Below, in pieces: positions 32,077-40,480 of a DNA stretch of 40,480 nt. This DNA is from Byssothecium circinans (taxonomy: Eukaryota; Ascomycota; Dothideomycetes; Pleosporales; Massarinaceae). The translations under genes and the position numbers were made by a program. The notes beneath the pieces are model-generated. The model worked only from the letters and a program-made list of their open reading frames with translations. It made no database searches and was not told the DNA's origin. The number at the start of each line of letters is the position of its first letter. The stretch's first letter is position 1. The stretch lies in NCBI GenBank assembly GCA_010015675.1, contig ML976994.1, positions 571,658-612,137 of the forward strand. The letters are read 5' to 3'.

Positions 32077-32227
32077 TGGAGCTACATGTTCAATGTCGTC
32101 TTGAATAGAACCTGTTGTGGTGGAGTAGGAGGTTTCACGACCCCGTCGCGGAGGGTTAGGATAGCCCTTGGGGATATCATACGCAGGATGATATCCCCCC
32201 ATAGTGAACACAAAGTCGCCAACCTTA
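32077..32227. other. 3' flank with 11-bp inverted repeat
   Basis: GGGGATATCAT at 32170-32180 and its exact reverse complement at 32188-32198, spacer 7 bp, stand about 95 bp after the stop of the membrane-protein gene and just before the second NLR relic. It may be a hairpin in the 3' UTR or the end of a small element. Confidence 0.55.
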
Positions 32228-32395
32228 TACTAAACGCAAAGTTAGTTGTAGTAGTAGTTAATATCTTTATTTATTACAAGGTAGATTAGCTAGCACGGGA
32301 AAAGTAGTATAAATAAAGTAGAGCTTTAACAGGCCGTGCTCTAGCACTCAACGTTAAACGCGAATAATATAAAGGTACTTAATGTCTAGGAAAGC
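32228..32395 (+). pseudogene. Second NLR relic, C-to-T mutated
   Basis: About 165 bp align base for base, with only small gaps, to 17458-17610 of the first NLR relic (both contain AACGCAAAGTTAGTTG, GCACGGGAAAAG and CAACGTTAAACGCGAAT/TCAAACGCGAAT). Most differences are C to T, especially in CA steps: GCAGCAGCGGTC has become GTAGTAGTAGTT, and CAGCTGGCA has become TAGCTAGCA. The reading is full of stops. This is the pattern left by repeat-induced point mutation on a duplicated sequence. Confidence 0.85.
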
Positions 32396-33501
32396 TAGTC
32401 TATCTATCCCACTTACTATTATTAGTTAAATCTAATAAGTAGAGTCTACGTCTACATAGTCTGCGAGACTTAGATTAGTATTAGCCCCTAGCAGTCTCTT
32501 AACACGCCGCAGTCATTTTACCTTAATTCAAACTTTATAGCGGGTTCATAAGTGGATGCTAAACCAAAGCTACATCTTCTAAAACCTAGCAACGGCAACG
32601 GCCCGCTTTATACTTGGAGTAGAAAAATAAGCAGGGTCCCAGTCCCAATCTCCATCCAAAAACGTCGACAGCTTTGCGATTTCAAACTTGAAAAGCTACA
32701 CGTTCGAAAATAATGGTGCCAGTCAGTTATTGGCCTCCGGGTTCGGAAACCCAAAGCCGCCGCTGCAGGGAGATAACCAGTCACCATAAATAGATTCGAC
32801 GTTTTATTATTGAAAAATGAGTCATACTTCGCTGGTTCTGGCCTTGGCTGTATTTAGAGCAGGCAGGGTACTGAACATAATGAATGAACTAGCCTGAAGG
32901 ATTGCTCCTAGGTAGCAGTTTTTATGTATGTGTGTAGGGAGCATTTTGTCCCGAGTGAATAGAACAATAGACGTGCATAAAGCCTAGTGTAATGTTATTC
33001 CAACTAGATACCAAAGCCAACGCAAATTCTAGCTCCACCAACCAAACTACCCCTTTATTCACGAGTCCAAGTCTGGTCAGTCCTATTATATCCACTCACT
33101 ACCAGCAAGTCTCTCCGAATCGTCACAGCCAAACCAAACAGCCGCGATGCCCGGGGAACCATACTAGCACTATAGGGTAGTACTTAATACTAGCACCTAT
33201 ATTTGCCAGGCAGCTTATAGCATTTGCTGCTTGCAATACCGCAGGCTGCTGCTGTGGGGCTGCCACAGCACACAATCCTACCTAGCGGCCTTCCAGGATG
33301 CTTAATGAATGGAGAAGGGCGTGGGATGGGGGCTGGGACCAAATTGTAAACTTATTGAATCTTGGAGGGAGATGAATCAAGTCCCCCCCCCCCGAGAATT
33401 TTTTTTTACCCGATCTTGGATGTATGTATGGGCAGTTGGGATGGAGGGATATTGCGGATTCATCGGACTGTTAGATTCGCCCGGCAAATCCACTAAATGG
33501 C
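32396..33501. other. AT-leaning gene-free stretch
   Basis: Bases 32390-32530 are TA-rich with few C residues in CA context, like the adjoining relic. Further on, about 33235-33265, a hairpin-capable run (GCTGTGG...CCACAGC) occurs. A C-run (33384-33394) and a T-run lie near 33400. No gene recognised. Confidence 0.45.
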
Positions 33502-35157
33502 TTACGCCCCTGCCTTCTTTGCCACCTTTCCCAGACCCTCCGCCACTAATTCTAGAAACTGCCCTGTACCCCAACGCAACACATTATCCACTACGATGAT
33601 AAAATCCACCACGCTCTTTAGTAACATACTATTGCAAATCTCTAAAAGCGTCTGATTGAACTTGCGCACACCATCTTCAATGTGGGTATAGTGGGCGTAG
33701 AGCTCATGGTAGGGGCCTTCCGTGCAGACGGAGAAGAAAAGGGGGGTTAGGGTGTTTGAGGGTGTAGGAGAGATATTAGAACTGGTCGCGCGCTTGACTA
33801 GCTCATTCAAACAAAGCTGTATCTTCAGCCCCGAAGCCCCAGAAACTGCAGCCTGGTTCTCTGCCTCAAAGATTTGTTTACCAGTTGAGTAGGCCTTACC
33901 CTCGATAACAGCAAATGGGAAGACGAGATCTGATGCGCGTTGTGTAGGGACTGCGATTAGCAGCGGTTCTGCGGGCCCGCCTCCCTCACGAGCTATTAGA
34001 GTGTTCTGGAGCTGTTCGAGGAATCGCTTGGCCCTGGTGTTGTCGAGAATTTGCGACGAGAGGGTAGAGATGAGAGCCGTGTCTTGTATACCTACTGAGA
34101 TATCGGGACGGGGTGTTTTGATTGGGGAGAACTCTTTGGCTTTATCCAGGGCCCGGGAAGGTGGGGGAGGCATGGTGTCCGAATCCAGTGGCGTGTCGTC
34201 TGGCGTAGAATCCGATGTGTCGGTCCTCGAAAGTTGAGGGGAGATAGGCCTCAGGCCGACATACTGCTGCTGCCGTTTCCGTGGTGGAACCGAGGCGTCG
34301 TCAACCTCTTGGTGCTGGTCACCGACCATGGCGTTGAAATCTGCCAAGAAACTCAAATTCAAATCCGACTGCTGAATAGTTGGCTTGATCTCCACTCGCC
34401 AGTCGGCTTTTGCACGGAGACAGAGACTGCTGTGGTTCATGGCCCTGAGCGCAATTAGGAATAGCTCAATGAAGTCATCTTCGCCAACCGCAGCTTTGAC
34501 TGCTTTCTTGCTGCCATCGTAGAGTTCTTGGGCTATCGTGCAGAGTTCGGCGCGCCGTTCCTCGGAGACTTTGGCTTTAACAACGGCGTTAATAGCGGCG
34601 TGGATGTCGGCAGGCGGATCGGTATGGATGTAGACTTCGGCGGCCGCAAGATGCTTATAGCGGTAATAGGCGGCGGAGTTAGACGAGCGTTGGGATCGGA
34701 CTGTCTCCGCTTCTGATGACGTAGCTATGGAACGGCGTGACGAGGACCGTTTGAGAGCTGGAGCATTGTTGGCTGCGGAATCCATCTCTTCCTTGTCGAA
34801 TTTTTGCAAGTTCTTCTCGGAGAGCTCAAGTTTTGGGGGGGAACTTCTTCGGGGTTGTTTTGCAGGGTGCTCGCCTTTTGGCTCGTCGGCTTCAGTTTTA
34901 GAGTCTTCCCGCGAGCGCTTCCGTTTGGTACGGGCCGGCTGAGAGATGAGTGTAGGACGTGTGGGAGATGCTTGGACAGGCCAGGGCTGAGGAGCGTGGG
35001 AAACGGGCGTCTCGCTAGAATCCTTTGCTCGCAATCGCGCGCTCCTTCGAGGGCTTGCGGCCTGTCTGGGCCTCGCGATGGGCGTCGCGCGCTGAGGGCC
35101 TACCGCGAGTTGCCGCCTATTCTTCTTGATGGAAGCAGATTTGGCTCGCGGAGCCAT
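33502..35157 (-). CDS. Nuclear-looking protein with PD-(D/E)XK nuclease-like domain
   Basis: Intronless, 551 residues; ATG at 35157-35155 (MAPRAKSASIKKNRRQ). The N-terminal 130 residues are basic, Ser/Pro-rich and disordered-looking with NLS-like runs (RTKRKRSRED, PRKRQQQ). The middle (AAYYRYKHLAAAEVYIHTD...) is helical. The C-terminal part has the order expected of a PD-(D/E)XK restriction-nuclease-like fold: an acidic strand in KTPRPDISVGIQDTALI, then FPFAVIEGKAYSTGKQIFEA, in which IEGK supplies the E-x-K pair, then FFSVCTEGPYHELYAHYTH. Fungal proteins with such domains (for example those grouped as DUF7924-type) are common and uncharacterised. Catalytic competence and the exact family are inference. 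Divergence from other gene types and lack of introns fit an accessory gene. Confidence 0.6.
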   Translation of the reverse strand: MAPRAKSASIKKNRRQLAVGPQRATPIARPRQAASPRRSARLRAKDSSETPVSHAPQPWPVQASPTRPTLISQPARTKRKRSREDSKTEADEPKGEHPAKQPRRSSPPKLELSEKNLQKFDKEEMDSAANNAPALKRSSSRRSIATSSEAETVRSQRSSNSAAYYRYKHLAAAEVYIHTDPPADIHAAINAVVKAKVSEERRAELCTIAQELYDGSKKAVKAAVGEDDFIELFLIALRAMNHSSLCLRAKADWRVEIKPTIQQSDLNLSFLADFNAMVGDQHQEVDDASVPPRKRQQQYVGLRPISPQLSRTDTSDSTPDDTPLDSDTMPPPPSRALDKAKEFSPIKTPRPDISVGIQDTALISTLSSQILDNTRAKRFLEQLQNTLIAREGGGPAEPLLIAVPTQRASDLVFPFAVIEGKAYSTGKQIFEAENQAAVSGASGLKIQLCLNELVKRATSSNISPTPSNTLTPLFFSVCTEGPYHELYAHYTHIEDGVRKFNQTLLEICNSMLLKSVVDFIIVVDNVLRWGTGQFLELVAEGLGKVAKKAGA

Positions 35158-35897
35158 AGGGTGTGGAAAAGAGAGGCTTAACACGCAGTGCAGGATATAT
35201 AATGATGACGTCCCAAGCTTAGCGCCAGCGAAGGGCAGTGTGAAACGGAGGAGGGTGGAGTTAGTGGCGCGAGACGACAGGGTGGAAGATTGTCGCCAAG
35301 CTTATACCACCGCCACACAACATACAAGCGGAAACGAGTCTCACCCCCAACGCTCAAAGTTTATTTACTATGAGCCCTCGAACCTCTTGTGCCTCGTGCT
35401 GCCATATACCGCCACTGCTTCCACCGTCCCTCCAGATTATCCAAGAAACCGCTTAGGCGACGACCATGTAACCATGGCAACAAAGTCGTACACAAATATT
35501 TCCAATTCCATTTCCTAATTCGCATTCCCCATCCCCCAACCCCCTTCCAAAGCCTAATAAGAATAAATCGCCCTTACACCCCCCAAGTGTGTACAGTACG
35601 TACAGGTAAAAACTTAATACGACTGATGGCTGATGACAAGCCCCCCCGAAGCAAGAAGAAGAAGAAGCCTGCTCTGCTACTACACATCTCTGCCTTCCCA
35701 TTCATTGTGCGTTTTTTATACACTGGTGATGATGATCCCCCCCCTCCCCCCTCCGTATCAGATAGCTACCTTACACCCCATACCCCACCCCATGCCTTCC
35801 CCCCTGTGGACCGGTTGGGGCCCGACACGGCTCACTTCCTTTCCCAAAATCTCCAATCCTCCAAATCTCCAATTGCACGACACGACGCGTCCGCTTT
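35158..35897. other. Intergenic between nuclease-like gene and rsp5
   Basis: Holds the promoter of the minus-strand gene ending at 35157 and the 3' UTR of rsp5. Runs of C (35641-35646, 35736-35752) and an AAGAAGAAGAAG tract are visible. No gene recognised. Confidence 0.5.
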
Positions 35898-38754
<2,857 letters not shown>

Positions 38755-38792
38755 GGCGTGGAGATGGTGTATGCAGACGGAGGGGAGGTGAT

Positions 38793-38830
38793 GGTAACGG
38801 CAACGGCAACGGCTACGGTAACGGTAACGG
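38793..38830. repeat. Hexanucleotide repeat in rsp5 leader
   Basis: About six copies of GGTAAC/GGCAAC/GGCTAC, ending 39 bp before the rsp5 ATG as read on the gene's strand, so probably within its 5' UTR. Slippage-prone; any effect on expression is speculative. Confidence 0.85.
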
Positions 38831-40132
38831 GTGTGAGGGAGAGAATGATGCGGCTCTCAGAGCTCGCAGGGCGGGTCGACGTCGCGGACCGGTCGCACAG
38901 TATGTAGTGAGGACGACGGGCAGCGCCGGTGAGGGTGTTGGCGACCTTGGGAGGTGGAGGAGGCGGTGCAGCACTCAGCACTGGGAGGCCGTGCACGGTT
39001 ACAAAGACAGCAGGAGGCGCTGCCGAGTGCGAGGTGCGAGGTGCGAGTGAGGCCTCGCGGTGGGGAGAGAACGGATTATTCACGCCTTTCGTAATGCTTC
39101 TGAATAGGTCCCCAAGCTGGCAGCGGCGGTGTTGGCTCCGGTGGCGGCTCGTGAAGTAGTTCGACCTGCCCAGTTGCCGCCTGAGTTCTGACTTCTGCAT
39201 CAAGCTTGGCGAAATCTGTGCCCCGCCTGCTGTTATATTCCCACCAGATCTTACCACTATTGTACGCAGAAAGCGAGAACGCGAGCGGAGAACTTCAATT
39301 TCGTCTACAAGAAAGGCCAATTCGGTGCACCCGTCAGTGCAGTCAGTCTATGAAGCTGCAAACCCTCTGCGCCGTCATTCGTCGCCCACAACGCATTGCG
39401 CGATGATGTCAACCTGAGCAGCGATACCCTGTACATCAACTAGTCCAGTGAACCTAGGCTCGCGGCTGACTACCACGATATGCTACCCACACTGCGAAGC
39501 CCGGTCCAGACATATCCAGTATCTTTAGGTACTTCAAAGGGAGTACCTTTTCTTGGAGTCGTCCTCATCGGCTATCCTTCCCCGCACCCGCATCGCCCAG
39601 ATGCAGTGATGACCGACATGCAACGTTGTCTTTCACTTTCCAAACGCTTTGTAAACACTTGAGCCAACAAATGCGTTTGCTGTTTGCACCGCCACACGTA
39701 TCTGACATGCACCATCTCCTACACACAATTATTACTCCTTCGCAACGTTTTCCTAGCTGGGAGATACTGAGGTCTGATGTGCAGCGCTACATGTTGACGT
39801 GTGTAATCAGCCCTAACGGTATCCTACTCGCACGTTCCGTCGAACGCCTGATCCGGCTTGAAGCTCTATCAATTCGATACTCATGCGTCTGCGTTCAAAA
39901 TAATCATCATCAAGGTTTGGTTATTTATACATATGCTGCGCGGGTGACAATATGAGCATGCTCAACGAGTCACCAGCACAAGATCCGTCTACTTATACGC
40001 GCACTCTATCCCCCTGCAGAACCCCGGTTAAGCTAGCCGACCGGGTTCCTGCTCACCCGGGGTTCTTGGTCACCTCTCGAAATCAGCCACCCCTCTCAAC
40101 GCTCGTGATTTCTCAACACTCAGCTACCCAAA
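38831..40132. other. rsp5 upstream region and gene-free flank
   Basis: No gene recognised between the rsp5 leader and the transposase at 40133. The first few hundred bases should contain the rsp5 promoter. A 10-bp inverted repeat stands at 40018-40066, close to the transposase start. Confidence 0.45.
40018..40066. repeat. 10-bp inverted repeat before transposase
   Basis: AGAACCCCGG (40018-40027) and CCGGGGTTCT (40057-40066) are exact reverse complements with 29 bp between, which itself holds CCGACCGGGTT. It may belong to the terminal region of the transposon whose reading frame starts at 40133. Confidence 0.6.
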
Positions 40133-40480
40133 ATGGAAAATCGCGAAGCAGCAATACAAGCAGCTATCTCTGATCTTATTTCTGGTGTTTATCCTAGCCA
40201 ACGGGCTGCTGCGAAGGCGTACAATGTCCCGCAGTCTACTCTCTCAGCGCGTATACGCGGTACACAGAACAGCCAAAACAGCCACGTATACCAGCAGCGA
40301 TTAACTCAACAACAAGAGGAGTTTCTCGTACAATAGATCCTCAAAGAAGACGCACGCGCTTTTCCTCCCTCCCACGCGCGCGCGCGAGAAATGGCGAATC
40401 GAATCCTACGGATGAATGGAGACGACAATCCTGTTGGCAAACATTGGATATCCTGCTTTATTAAGCGCAACCCACGCGTC
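40133..40480 (+). pseudogene. Fot1/pogo-type transposase, N-terminal part with nonsense codon
   Basis: The N-terminus (REAAIQAAISDLISGVYPSQ followed by RAAAKAYNVPQSTLSARIRG) is the Psq-type helix-turn-helix of pogo/Fot1 transposases. After QQEEFLVQ a TAG at 40334-40336 stops the frame. The same frame then continues as ILKEDARAFPPSHARAREMA, NRILRMNGDDNPVGKHWISC, FIKRNPRV, the CENP-B/Tc5-type second HTH, up to the window edge. Intact relatives have Trp at the stop position, so TGG to TAG is a G-to-A change as expected from RIP on the other strand. The catalytic DDE domain lies outside the window. Confidence 0.85.

Noticed and set aside
40018..40066. Possible tRNA-like hairpin
   Set aside because: No anticodon arm, no T-loop consensus (GGTTCAAATCC) and wrong length; it is better read as an inverted repeat near a transposon.

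Overview
This window looks like nuclear DNA of a filamentous ascomycete (Pezizomycotina). Genes have short GT-AG introns of 45-180 bp with CTAAC-type branch sites. Family content is typically fungal: fungal rhodopsin-domain proteins, DUF3176, a GPI-anchored Ser/Thr-rich protein, NACHT/NLR relics, Fot1/pogo transposase relics and Rsp5. One relic shows CA-to-TA decay like repeat-induced point mutation (RIP). Genus cannot be told from the sequence alone.

Layout. 1-1.9 kb: no gene recognised. 1.9-3.1 kb (+): RBR (RING-IBR-RING) E3 ligase-like gene with two compensating frame breaks. 3.6-3.75 kb: orphan copy of the tail of the hexose transporter that lies 4 kb away. 3.9-5.0 kb (-): fungal two-helix membrane protein (DUF6601-like) with no clear start. 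6.7-7.1 kb (+): broken DUF3176 gene. 7.6-9.3 kb (-): intact MFS hexose transporter. 12.1-13.6 kb (-): SCPx-type thiolase. 14.3-15.2 kb (-): metallophosphoesterase. 17.0-17.6 kb (+): NACHT NLR relic. 18.0-20.7 kb (-): one gene joining a fungal rhodopsin-type 7TM domain to a fucose-permease-type MFS carrier. 22.0-22.8 kb (-): GPI-anchored eight-cysteine protein. 24.4-24.6 kb: 15-bp tandem repeat containing a 15-N gap. 25.0-26.6 kb (-): secreted phosphodiester-glycosidase-like protein with a 24-bp repeat linker and a frame break. 27.7-29.0 kb (+): 2EXR-like gene with a 73-nt T-tract in an intron. 30.1-30.3 kb: transposase tail relic. 30.5-32.1 kb (+): orphan fungal multi-pass membrane protein. 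32.2-32.4 kb: second NLR relic, heavily C-to-T mutated. 33.5-35.2 kb (-): nuclear-looking protein with a PD-(D/E)XK-like domain. 35.9-38.8 kb (-): nine-exon Rsp5/HulA HECT ubiquitin ligase. 40.1 kb to the end (+): head of a Fot1/pogo-type transposase with a nonsense codon.

The window mixes conserved housekeeping genes (rsp5, SCPx thiolase, metallophosphoesterase, hexose transporter) with accessory, fast-evolving and broken sequence. No single pathway joins the genes. A loose carbohydrate/membrane theme exists (hexose carrier, fucose-permease-type carrier, extracellular phosphodiester glycosidase), but they are not arranged as a cluster. The most unusual object is the rhodopsin-MFS fusion, followed by the pair of NLR relics and the partial duplication of the transporter tail.
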